Source of the DNA: an uncultured Blautia sp.
Lineage (GTDB): Bacteria > Bacillota > Clostridia > Lachnospirales > Lachnospiraceae
NCBI GenBank assembly: GCA_944380235.1
Contig: CALWHD010000040.1
Span: forward strand, 1-36,057
DNA length: 36,057 bases
Direction of reading: 5' to 3'
Shown here: in pieces, positions 15,911 through 22,950 of the stretch
How positions within the stretch are numbered: position 1 is the first letter of the stretch
Layout: each line of letters opens with the position of its first letter
Translations under genes and position numbers: made by a program
The notes under the pieces: generated by a model
The model's input: only the letters and a program-made list of their open reading frames with translations
What the model was told of the DNA's origin: nothing
Database searches by the model: none

Positions 15911-16393
15911 ATGGAAAGAATAGATCAAATCTGCTGCCATCCTCTCTGGAAAGAAAGTTATGAAAAAATTCAGGAGCTTGAGAAGGACAGGATTTTCTGC
16001 GGACATGACATGGTGCATTTCCTGGACGTGGCAAGAATCGCTTATATTGAAACACTGGAGCGGAGACTTGGAATTTCGAGAGAATTGATCTACAGTGCCG
16101 CTCTGCTCCATGATATTGGCAGACATCTGCAGTATACCCGGAACATTCCGCATGAGCAGGGAAGCTGTATATTGGCGGAACAGATTTTGAAAGACTGCGG
16201 ATATGAGGAGGAGGACCGGAAGCAGGTCTTAGAGGCTATCCGGGCACACCGCAGTAAAGAGACAGAAAAGCTGGATAATCTTGCCGGTGTTTTGTACCGG
16301 GCAGATAAAAAATCCAGGAAATGTTTGTTTTGCCGGGCACGAAAGGAATGCGACTGGCCGGAGAAAAAGAAGAACCTGGTTGTGTCTGTATGA
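15911..16393 (+). CDS. HD-domain phosphohydrolase in the folate operon, with C-terminal cysteine motif
   Basis: This 160-residue soluble protein has a complete HD metal-binding set: H36 in HFLDVAR, H67-D68 in LLHDIGRHLQ, and a further histidine pair near H81 (PHEQG) and H113 (RAHR). The tail carries C138-x2-C141-x5-C147 followed by D148-W149, which could bind a metal. HD proteins hydrolyse phosphate esters, often of nucleotides. It lies three bases after folE and before folP, with its ribosome binding site overlapping the folE stop, so it is clearly co-expressed with pterin synthesis. No enzyme for removing the phosphates of dihydroneopterin triphosphate is otherwise encoded in the operon. 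A role there is inference; repair or nucleotide housekeeping is the alternative. Confidence 0.85.
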   Translation: MERIDQICCHPLWKESYEKIQELEKDRIFCGHDMVHFLDVARIAYIETLERRLGISRELIYSAALLHDIGRHLQYTRNIPHEQGSCILAEQILKDCGYEEEDRKQVLEAIRAHRSKETEKLDNLAGVLYRADKKSRKCLFCRARKECDWPEKKKNLVVSV

Positions 16394-16489
16394 GAATAGA
16401 AAGGCTCATAAGGCAGACCCTTCAGCAACGGACAGTGATTGCTGCTGAAGACAGGAAACAGCCGGACGGTTATAGAGGGAGGAAAAGCA

Positions 16490-17302
16490 TTGAAGATAGG
16501 AAATCGACAGTTTGATACAGAGCATGACTGCTCTATTATGGGAATTTTAAATGTTACCCCGGATTCTTTTTCGGATGGGGGAAAGTGGAACAGTTTGGAT
16601 AAGGCGCTGAAACACGCGCAGGACATGGCAGAAGAAGGTGCAGCGATTCTGGATATCGGCGGGGAATCCACCCGTCCCGGACATGTGCAGATCAGTATCC
16701 AGGAAGAAATTGACAGGGTCGTCCCTGTCATTGAAGCAGTGAAAAAGGAGTTTGATATTCCGGTTTCTATTGACAGCTACAAAAGCGAAGTGGTAGAAGC
16801 AGCTCTAAAGGCGGGAGCCGACCTGGTCAATGATATCTGGGGGCTGAAATACGACAGGCGAGTTGCGGATCTGATTGCAGAGTGGAAAGTGCCCTGCTGC
16901 CTGATGCATAACCGGAATCAGGCGGATTATACAGATTTTCTCACAGAGATGTGCCAGGATATGGAGGAGTCTGTGAAGATTGCCAGAGAAGCGGGAATAG
17001 CAGACAGTCAGATTATTCTGGATCCTGGCGTGGGATTCGGAAAGACTTATGAAAATAATCTTGCGGCGATCCATCATCTGGAGCGGCTGTGTGCTCTTGG
17101 CTTTCCTGTGCTGCTGGCAACATCCAGAAAATCAGTTATTGGTATGACTCTTGATCTGCCTGCAGATGACCGGCTGGAGGGAACATTGGCAACCACCGTT
17201 CTGGGAGTTTTGAAGGGAGCTTCTTTTATCCGCGTTCATGATGTAAAAGAAAACTTAAGAGCCATCCGGATGACACAGGCGATTTTAAGAGAGAGCAGGT
17301 GA
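16490..17302 (+). CDS. folP: Dihydropteroate synthase
   Basis: FolP condenses p-aminobenzoate with dihydropterin pyrophosphate and is the sulfonamide target. From TTG 16490 the protein is 270 residues, normal for the family. Motifs: ILNVTPDSFSDGG (19-31), DIGGESTRPGH, the pterin-binding SIDSYKSEVV, VNDIWGLKYD, DPGVGFGKTYENN and ATSRKSVIG. Start choice: the frame is open upstream to 16439, but GGGAGG at 16477-16482 lies 7 bases before TTG 16490 and the N-terminus MKIGNRQFD fits the family. The 96-base gap after the HD gene is the largest in the operon and holds no convincing gene. Confidence 0.95.
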   Translation: MKIGNRQFDTEHDCSIMGILNVTPDSFSDGGKWNSLDKALKHAQDMAEEGAAILDIGGESTRPGHVQISIQEEIDRVVPVIEAVKKEFDIPVSIDSYKSEVVEAALKAGADLVNDIWGLKYDRRVADLIAEWKVPCCLMHNRNQADYTDFLTEMCQDMEESVKIAREAGIADSQIILDPGVGFGKTYENNLAAIHHLERLCALGFPVLLATSRKSVIGMTLDLPADDRLEGTLATTVLGVLKGASFIRVHDVKENLRAIRMTQAILRESR

Positions 17303-17306
17303 AGAA

Positions 17307-18137
17307 ATGAACACACCATGTTATGATGAGATAAAGATTAAAAACCTGGAAGTTTTCGCTAACCATGGAGTATTTCCGGAAGAAAACCGGCTTGGCCAGA
17401 AATTTATCATCTCCCTTACTATGTATACGGACACAAGAAAAGCCGGCGTGACAGACAGCCTGGAAAATTCTGTGGACTATGGACAAGTAAGTCATTTTAT
17501 AACTGAATTTATGAAAGAGCATACCTGGAAGCTGATTGAGGCTGCAGGGGAAAAGCTGGCAGAAGAGCTGCTGCTGCGATATCCTCTTTTAAAAGGTGTG
17601 ACACTGGAACTGAAAAAACCCTGGGCGCCGGTAGGTCTTCCCCTTGAGACTGTTTCTGTAAAAATCACCAGATTCTGGCACAGAGTATATCTTGGGCTTG
17701 GATCCAATCTGGGTGAGAAAGACAGTTATCTGAATCAGGCAGTAAAATCTCTGGAAGAAACCAGAGGCTGTCAGGTAGAAAAAGTATCTTCTTATCTGGT
17801 GACGGAGCCTTATGGTGAAGTGGAACAGGATGACTTTTTAAATGCCTGTTTGAGCCTGAAAACATGGCTGTTGCCGGAAGAACTTCTTGAACGTCTCCAC
17901 GAGATTGAGAAGGAAGCCCACAGGGAAAGGAAAATACATTGGGGACCCAGAACGCTGGATCTGGATATCCTTCTGTATGATGATCTGGTTCTGGAAACAG
18001 AGGATTTGATCATCCCTCATGAGGATATGGAAAATCGGGATTTTGTATTAAAGCCTTTGTGTGAGATTGCTCCAGGAAAAAGACATCCGATTTCAGGAAA
18101 GACTATCCGGCAGCTTGCAGCGGAACTTGAAAGATAA
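17307..18137 (+). CDS. folB-folK: Fused dihydroneopterin aldolase / HPPK
   Basis: A 276-residue fusion of two consecutive enzymes. Residues 1-120 are FolB (DEIKIKNLEVFANHGVFPEE, NSVDYGQVSHFI, KPWAPVGLP), which cleaves dihydroneopterin to hydroxymethyl-dihydropterin. Residues 126-276 are FolK (VYLGLGSNLGEK, TEPYGEVEQDDFLNAC, and the ATP/magnesium motif HWGPRTLDLDILLYDD at 211-226), which pyrophosphorylates it. The fusion passes the intermediate on locally. It starts four bases after folP with an AGGTGA site and ends the operon. Folate reductase and the p-aminobenzoate genes are not in the window. Confidence 0.97.
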   Translation: MNTPCYDEIKIKNLEVFANHGVFPEENRLGQKFIISLTMYTDTRKAGVTDSLENSVDYGQVSHFITEFMKEHTWKLIEAAGEKLAEELLLRYPLLKGVTLELKKPWAPVGLPLETVSVKITRFWHRVYLGLGSNLGEKDSYLNQAVKSLEETRGCQVEKVSSYLVTEPYGEVEQDDFLNACLSLKTWLLPEELLERLHEIEKEAHRERKIHWGPRTLDLDILLYDDLVLETEDLIIPHEDMENRDFVLKPLCEIAPGKRHPISGKTIRQLAAELER

Positions 18138-18183
18138 ATTCCCAGATAGAAAAGTTCAGGAAAGAAAATGTGAAATAGGAAAG

Positions 18184-18224
18184 AGAAGGATAACCAGTTT
18201 TTCCGGTTTATGCCTTCTTTTTTT
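18184..18224 (+). terminator. Terminator of the folate operon
   Basis: AGAAGGATAACC (18184-18195) pairs with GGTTTATGCCTTCT (18204-18217) with two bulges, followed by a run of T to 18224. Imperfect stem but correctly placed 46 bases after the folB-folK stop. Confidence 0.75.
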
Positions 18225-18310
18225 CTGTGATTTGTGATAAAATCAGAATAACTATCAGACAAAAGTAGGGATATAACCAGAAAAATTTGCAGGAAAGGAC
18301 AGGGCAGGAG

Positions 18311-19009
18311 ATGGAAGAAACAGCTAGAAATAAGAGAATTGCAGTGATTTCCGATACACATAATCTTCTTCGGAAAGAAGTACGGGAAGTTCTTTCCTCC
18401 TGTTGTGCCGCAGTCCACGCGGGAGATATCAGCAGCCCGGAAGTACTGGAAGAGATAGAAAAGATACTGCCTTTTTATACAGTCCGGGGAAACAATGACA
18501 AGGAATGGGCAAAAGATCTTCCCCAAGAATTGTATTTTGAGCTTTTGGGATTAAAATTTTATATGACACATAAGAAAAAGGACGTTCCCAAGGAATTAAA
18601 GCCTGTGGATCTGGTGATTTATGGTCATTCACATAAGTATGAGGAAACGTGGAAAGAGGATGTGTGCTGGCTGAATCCCGGCAGCTGCGGACCCAGACGT
18701 TTTCATCAGCCTGTCACCATGGCAGTAGTCAGTAGAGAGGAGCAGAGTTTTTCTGTGGAACGTGTGGATATTCTCCCGGAAATGAAGCAGGAAGTGATTC
18801 CGGATGTAAAAGAAAAAGATATGGAAAAGCTGATGGATGGTATTTTAAAGGATATGCAGAAGGGACTGGATATGGAGAAAATCGGTAAAAAACATCATGT
18901 ACCGTCCAGATTTGCAGAACAGGTGTGCCGGATCTATATGACTCATCCCGGAGTGACAGTACAGGGAATCATGGATAAAATGGAAGTGAATGCAAGGGTA
19001 ATGAAATGA
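18311..19009 (+). CDS. YfcE/MJ0936-type metallophosphoesterase with helical C-terminal extension
   Basis: Residues about 8-158 form a calcineurin-like phosphoesterase with the full metal set: SDTHN (D15, H17), HAGDI, VRGNND, YGHSH and NPGSCGPRR. Enzymes of this group hydrolyse phosphodiesters in vitro; the natural substrate is unsettled. Residues about 166-232 are an extra domain not found in E. coli YfcE. They contain a long charged helix (DMEKLMDGILKDMQKG), then a helix-turn-helix-like arrangement (MEKIGKKHHVPSRFAEQV, HPGVTVQGIMDKMEV). It may bind nucleic acid or a partner. ATG 18311 is preferred over TTG 18287, because the conserved strand RIAVISDTH would otherwise follow an unusual 33-residue lead. 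The gene is monocistronic. Confidence 0.88.
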   Translation: MEETARNKRIAVISDTHNLLRKEVREVLSSCCAAVHAGDISSPEVLEEIEKILPFYTVRGNNDKEWAKDLPQELYFELLGLKFYMTHKKKDVPKELKPVDLVIYGHSHKYEETWKEDVCWLNPGSCGPRRFHQPVTMAVVSREEQSFSVERVDILPEMKQEVIPDVKEKDMEKLMDGILKDMQKGLDMEKIGKKHHVPSRFAEQVCRIYMTHPGVTVQGIMDKMEVNARVMK

Positions 19010-19097
19010 ACGCAAAACGGATGCGCCCGAATCTACTTTAACAGGGCAATGACAGGGAAAAGAGGTATTTTAATTGACGGGGCAGGGAGTGATGACT

Positions 19098-19457
19098 ATG
19101 GGTTGTTTAGGGAATTTACTATGGTTTGTTTTAGGAGGATGCATCAGCGGACTGAGTTGGTGTCTTGCCGGGTGTCTGTGGTGCATAACGATCATTGGCA
19201 TCCCTGTGGGAATGCAGTGCTTTAAATTTGCTTCTCTCAGTTTTTTTCCTTTTGGGAAAGAGGTGCAGTATGGAGGAGGAGCAGGATCACTGCTTCTGAA
19301 TATTATCTGGCTGATCGTCTCAGGGATTCCATTGGCGCTGGAATCTGCGCTGCTGGGATGTCTGCTTTGTATTACCATTATCGGGATTCCTTTTGGAATG
19401 CAGCATTTTAAAATTGCAAAGCTGGCATTGATGCCCTTCGGGAGTGAAGTATTTTGA
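19098..19457 (+). CDS. YccF-family membrane protein
   Basis: A 119-residue membrane protein built of two YccF-type repeats, each with a hydrophobic helix followed by a conserved CITIIGIP-x-GMQ-x-FK segment and a final PFG(K/S)EV. Three to four membrane segments are visible. The function of YccF is unknown. AGGGAG (19084-19089) lies 8 bases before ATG 19098, so that start is chosen over ATG 19092 and TTG 19074. It is cysteine-rich in the first helices (CLAGCLWC), as are some relatives. It stands alone between the phosphoesterase and a lipoprotein gene. Confidence 0.85.
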   Translation: MGCLGNLLWFVLGGCISGLSWCLAGCLWCITIIGIPVGMQCFKFASLSFFPFGKEVQYGGGAGSLLLNIIWLIVSGIPLALESALLGCLLCITIIGIPFGMQHFKIAKLALMPFGSEVF

Positions 19458-19574
19458 TAAGATTTGTAGTTTGCGATAAAAATGTTATGTAAATTATGAA
19501 ACATGGATTTATGCAGATGAGGGGTATTTTGTGTGAATGATCCGTTTAAGAAAATGGCTGGAGGTAAAATACCG

Positions 19575-19985
19575 ATGAAAAAAATATACAGAACAGGATG
19601 CTGTCTTTTGCTGGCCGGTGCGTCAGTTCTGGCGTCAGGCTGCGGAGAAAGCGAAAAGCTGATACCAAACGGGATTTATGAAAGTGAAAAAATTCATGGA
19701 TATACAGTCCAGATGACAATAGAAGACGACGGACAGTTTGTGGAATATATCGATAACCGTCCGGTACAGTCAGGAAGTTATACAAAAGAAGAGGAAACCT
19801 ATGTGTTTGAAGGAGACCAGACGACTTTTGAGGTGACGCTGACAGAAGAGGAAACTTTGGAATTTTCCATTCCGAGCATTGATAACAGTAATGCTATTAT
19901 ACTGGAAAAAACAGGAAATGATCCAGACGCCTTTGAAGAAGAGACTCAGGGAATTTCCAACTACAGGACTTTGCTGACAGAGTGA
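19575..19985 (+). CDS. Small extracytoplasmic lipoprotein
   Basis: The 136-residue precursor has a lipoprotein signal: MKKIYRTGCCLLLAGASV and the lipobox LASGC with lipidated Cys23. The mature part (GESEKLIPNGIYESEKIHGY, then a strand-rich region to SIPSIDNSNAI) resembles small lipocalin-like or DUF-type beta proteins that start with a NGIYESE segment, but I cannot name the family. GGAGG at 19560-19564 precedes ATG 19575 by 10 bases; the frame opens earlier at GTG 19533, but that start would bury the signal peptide. The next gene starts 11 bases after its stop. Confidence 0.8.
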   Translation: MKKIYRTGCCLLLAGASVLASGCGESEKLIPNGIYESEKIHGYTVQMTIEDDGQFVEYIDNRPVQSGSYTKEEETYVFEGDQTTFEVTLTEEETLEFSIPSIDNSNAIILEKTGNDPDAFEEETQGISNYRTLLTE

Positions 19986-19996
19986 GAGGACAAAAT

Positions 19997-20503
19997 ATGA
20001 AACATTTGTATCTTATTGGCGGCACTATGGGCATAGGAAAAACTACAGCGGGAAAAATCATGAAAAATATGCTCAATCATTCAGTTTTTCTGGATGGGGA
20101 CTGGTGTTGGGATATGAACCCTTTTCAGGTGACAGATGAGACAAAGAAAATGGTCATGAAAAATATCTGCTGTCTTTTACAGAATTTTTTGTCCTGTAGT
20201 GCCTGTGAGCATGTGATTTTCTGCTGGGTGCTTCATGAGCAGGATATTATACAGGAAATCTTGGATCATCTGGACTGCAGAGATGTTTCTGTACACAAGA
20301 TTTCCCTGATCTGTACGCCCGGGAAATTAAGGGAGAGACTGGAAAAAGATGTGGAGCAGGGAATACGCAGTCCCGGGATTTTTGAGAGAAGCCTTGCAAG
20401 AATTCCTCTTTATGAGAAATTGGATACTTTGAAAATCTGTGTCTCGGAACTTACACCGCAGGAGACCGCAGAAAAAATCCTGCAGGTTTGTAATATAGAA
20501 TAG
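19997..20503 (+). CDS. P-loop nucleotide kinase-like protein
   Basis: A 168-residue soluble protein of the AAA/adenylate-kinase-like class. The P-loop GGTMGIGKTT is at residues 8-17, a DGDWCWDMNPF segment that may hold a Walker-B-like Asp follows at about 33, and a late basic region (GKLRERLEKDVEQGIRSPG) resembles the lid of small-molecule kinases. Such proteins phosphorylate nucleosides, antibiotics or sugars; the substrate here is unknown. ATG 19997 with GAGAGGA 6 bases upstream is preferred over GTG 19982. It is close enough to the lipoprotein gene to be co-transcribed. Confidence 0.75.
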   Translation: MKHLYLIGGTMGIGKTTAGKIMKNMLNHSVFLDGDWCWDMNPFQVTDETKKMVMKNICCLLQNFLSCSACEHVIFCWVLHEQDIIQEILDHLDCRDVSVHKISLICTPGKLRERLEKDVEQGIRSPGIFERSLARIPLYEKLDTLKICVSELTPQETAEKILQVCNIE

Positions 20504-20557
20504 AATCGTATTCTATCCGTACCGGAATAAGAAAGGTGGGGAAGATATTCTGTTTTG

Positions 20558-20683
20558 GTGTGCAATTACGTGGAAATTACTGAGGATAAAGTGATCGTTC
20601 AATTTGGCTCTATTAAGGAGTCTATAGATATAAAAGGGATTGGGAAAATTGATACTATCAGAAAACTGCAGAAAAGAATTTGA
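20558..20683 (+). CDS. Possible 41-residue small protein
   Basis: A GTG (or TTG at 20555) downstream of an AAAGGTGGGGA purine run (20532-20542) opens VCNYVEITEDKVIVQFGSI, then KESIDIKGIGKIDTIRKLQK and a stop at 20681. The spacing to the ribosome binding site is long (15 bases). Its alternating strand-like composition looks protein-like, and it ends 14 bases before the next small gene. Family unknown; it may be an unused frame. Confidence 0.3.
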   Translation: MCNYVEITEDKVIVQFGSIKESIDIKGIGKIDTIRKLQKRI

Positions 20684-20697
20684 CGGGAGGCTGGAAC

Positions 20698-20904
20698 ATG
20701 GAAGAAAAAGAACTTCAGGAGCTGGAAGCTTACAGAAAAATGCAGAAGGCAGTGAAGCAGGAGTACGAAAATATAGTGTCAAAAATGGAAGAGCTAAAGG
20801 CGGAGGGAAGGACCAAATCTGCTACCTACAGACAATTGATGGGACGGAAGCTTACTTATACCAATATGATGGATCTGTATAAGCTGTATGATCTGGAGAA
20901 GTAG
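20698..20904 (+). CDS. Small helical protein upstream of the VanRS-like genes
   Basis: A 68-residue charged protein predicted to be almost wholly alpha-helical (MEEKELQELEAYRKMQKAVK, then a KMEELKAEGRTKSATYRQLM segment), with coiled-coil-like heptads in the first 40 residues. GGGAGG ends 7 bases before ATG 20698. It ends 9 bases before the response regulator gene and is surely in the same transcript. I do not recognise the family; a regulatory accessory role is only suggested by position. Confidence 0.6.
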   Translation: MEEKELQELEAYRKMQKAVKQEYENIVSKMEELKAEGRTKSATYRQLMGRKLTYTNMMDLYKLYDLEK

Positions 20905-20913
20905 GAGAAAGCA

Positions 20914-21612
20914 ATGAAAGAGAAAATTCTGATGGTAGATGACGAAAAAGAAATTACAGATCTGGTATGCCTGTATCTGGAAAATGAGGGCTTTACTGTA
21001 TACAAATATTATGCTTCCACGGAGGCGCTTAAGCGGATTGAAACCGAAGAGATGGATCTTGCTGTACTGGATATTATGATGCCGGAAGTTTCGGGGTTGG
21101 AGCTGTGTCAGAAGATCCGGGAAAACTATAATTATCCCATTATCATGCTGACAGCCAAGGGGACAGAAATTGACAAGATCAACGGGCTGGCTCTCGGGGC
21201 AGACGATTATATCACCAAGCCTTTTCTTCCCCTGGAACTTGTTGCCAGAGTCAAGGCGCAGCTTCGCAGATATAAGCGTTATAACCCTTCCAGACAGGAG
21301 AACGGAGAGGAAGTTTTTGTGCATAAAGGTCTGGTTTTGAATCTTCGGACCCATGAATGTTTCTTAAATGAAAAACAATTGTCTCTGACCCCTACAGAGT
21401 TTTCTATACTGAGTATCCTCTGCAGGAGAAAGGGGGAAGTGGTAAGTTCGGAGGAGCTGTTTCACGAAATCTGGAAGGAAGAGTATTACAGCAAGACAAA
21501 CAATACCATTACGGTGCATATCCGTCATTTAAGAGAAAAAATGAAAGATTCGTTTGAAAATCCCAAGTATATTAAGACAGTCTGGGGGTGCGGATATAAA
21601 ATTGAAGACTAG
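20914..21612 (+). CDS. OmpR-family response regulator, VanR-like
   Basis: A 232-residue regulator. The receiver domain (1-120) has the acidic pair D9-D10, phospho-acceptor D53 (LAVLDIMMPEVSG), T82-region LTAKG and K104-region TKPF. The C-terminal winged helix (about 135-232) has LTPTEFSILSILCRRKGEVV and TVHIRHLREKM. It resembles VanR more than PhoP in the linker and HTH. The gene overlaps the start of the kinase gene by 11 bases. A VanR-like label does not imply vancomycin resistance: no vanH/A/X ligase genes are present here. Confidence 0.93.
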   Translation: MKEKILMVDDEKEITDLVCLYLENEGFTVYKYYASTEALKRIETEEMDLAVLDIMMPEVSGLELCQKIRENYNYPIIMLTAKGTEIDKINGLALGADDYITKPFLPLELVARVKAQLRRYKRYNPSRQENGEEVFVHKGLVLNLRTHECFLNEKQLSLTPTEFSILSILCRRKGEVVSSEELFHEIWKEEYYSKTNNTITVHIRHLREKMKDSFENPKYIKTVWGCGYKIED

Positions 21613-22762
21613 AAAACTCCCTGTGTGGGTGAAAATAGTTTGCCTGCTGATCTGCATCATTCTTTTTTTATATGTTGCTTATTATTTCATGGATGTTGTG
21701 CTCAACGGAAGTTTCCGGCAGTGGCTTTATGACCGGTATACTATAATAACCACGTCTTCTGATATTTATTCCGGAGATCCTGTAAATACTTTGAGTGTGG
21801 ATTGGATTTTACTGAAAGGTGACCTGGTTATAGCTACGGGAATCCTGCTCTTTTTCCTTAGCCTTTTTGTCTTCTTTTCCGTACAGGCGGCAAAGAGGAG
21901 GCAGGAGAAACAAACGATTTCCAGTATCCATGACAGAATAAAAAAATATCTGGAAAAAGATGTTGATATGGAAGAAGTCTTTCCATCGCCATATATGGAA
22001 ATCGGGGCGCAGATCGTGCAGATGAAGACTTCCATGGAGAAGAAAGAACGGCAGTTAAAGGCAGAATCCCAGAGGAAAAATGATCTGATCACCTATCTTG
22101 CCCATGATCTGAAGACTCCACTGACCTCTGTGATGGGATATTTAAGCCTGCTGGAAGAAGCGCCTGATATGCCGGAAGAGCAGAGGCGGAAATATACAAG
22201 CATTGCCCTGGAAAAGGCAGACCGGCTGGAAAAACTGATGAATGAGTTTTTTGAGATCACCCAGTATAATCTTCAGAATATCATTCTGGATAAAGAGGAA
22301 ATCGATCTGTATTATATGCTTGTACAGATGGCAGAGGAATTCTACCCTATTTTAGAGACAAAAGGAAATACTTGTGTGATCGATGCACAGGAGGATCTGA
22401 AAGTTTACGCAGATCCTGACCGTCTAGCAAGGGTTTTTAATAATATTCTGAAGAACGCTGTTTCCTACAGTTATCCAAAAACAGCTATAAAAATCCGGGC
22501 AGAAGAGACGGGAACCGGCGTGAGAATTCAGATTATCAATCAGGGAAAAACCATACCTAAGGACAAGCTGAAATTTCTTTTCGAAAAGTTTTTCCGCCTG
22601 GACGAAGCGCGCAGGACCAACACTGGAGGTGCTGGTCTGGGACTTGCCATTGCAAAAGAAATCGTGGAACTTCACGGGGGATCAATTTCTGTAAAAAGCA
22701 GGAAGGAACAAACTATATTTACCGTAGAACTGCCAAATGCCGTCAGCGAAAGTGCCAGCTGA
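21602..22762 (+). CDS. VanS-like sensor histidine kinase
   Basis: From TTG 21602 the kinase is 386 residues. Two membrane helices (about 10-30 and 75-95) enclose a 45-residue external loop. A HAMP-like linker leads to the HisKA box DLITYLAHDLKTPLTSVMGY with phospho-His168, then the ATPase N box NNILKNAVSY, and the F/G2 region FEKFFRLDEARR and GGAGLGLAIAKEIVELH. The YLAHDLKTPLTSV block is characteristic of VanS. The TTG start lies inside the regulator gene, with GGGGGTG about 11 bases upstream. A D,D-carboxypeptidase follows, so a cell-wall signal is the likely input. The 3' end is part of the terminator stem. Confidence 0.92.
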   Translation: MKTRKLPVWVKIVCLLICIILFLYVAYYFMDVVLNGSFRQWLYDRYTIITTSSDIYSGDPVNTLSVDWILLKGDLVIATGILLFFLSLFVFFSVQAAKRRQEKQTISSIHDRIKKYLEKDVDMEEVFPSPYMEIGAQIVQMKTSMEKKERQLKAESQRKNDLITYLAHDLKTPLTSVMGYLSLLEEAPDMPEEQRRKYTSIALEKADRLEKLMNEFFEITQYNLQNIILDKEEIDLYYMLVQMAEEFYPILETKGNTCVIDAQEDLKVYADPDRLARVFNNILKNAVSYSYPKTAIKIRAEETGTGVRIQIINQGKTIPKDKLKFLFEKFFRLDEARRTNTGGAGLGLAIAKEIVELHGGSISVKSRKEQTIFTVELPNAVSESAS

Positions 22763-22771
22763 CGGCATTTT
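22735..22771 (+). terminator. Terminator overlapping the kinase stop codon
   Basis: ATGCCGTCAGC (22737-22747) pairs perfectly with GCTGACGGCAT (22758-22768), followed by a T run. The left arm is kinase coding sequence and the right arm starts just before its TGA. Confidence 0.88.
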
Positions 22772-22809
22772 TATCTTATGTGGGCAGTCATGCATAATTC
22801 GTTCAAAAC

Positions 22810-22826
22810 CTTAATAAAATCTTAGG
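22810..22826 (+). promoter_or_regulatory. Candidate response-regulator binding site
   Basis: CTTAAT (22810-22815) and CTTAGG (22821-22826) are direct repeats with 11-base periodicity, as bound by OmpR/PhoB-type dimers. They lie in the 188-base gap between the kinase and the carboxypeptidase. I see no clear sigma-A promoter in that gap. Confidence 0.35.
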
Positions 22827-22950
22827 AATTTCACAATGGAATATTAAAACAGACAATGGCCATAACTGGTAAAGTTTCTATAACAACAGCAGGAGAAGCA
22901 TGTACTGCTGCATCAGAAATCCTTTGGAATTCTGAAATAGAAAGGAGCTT

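Noticed and set aside
16439-16489. N-terminal extension of folP from an upstream TTG
   Set aside because: No ribosome binding site there; GGGAGG and the family N-terminus point to TTG 16490.
16390-16515. Short frame starting MRIERLIRQTLQQ between the HD gene and folP
   Set aside because: It overlaps the folP start in another frame, has a low-complexity basic composition, and no ribosome binding site of its own.
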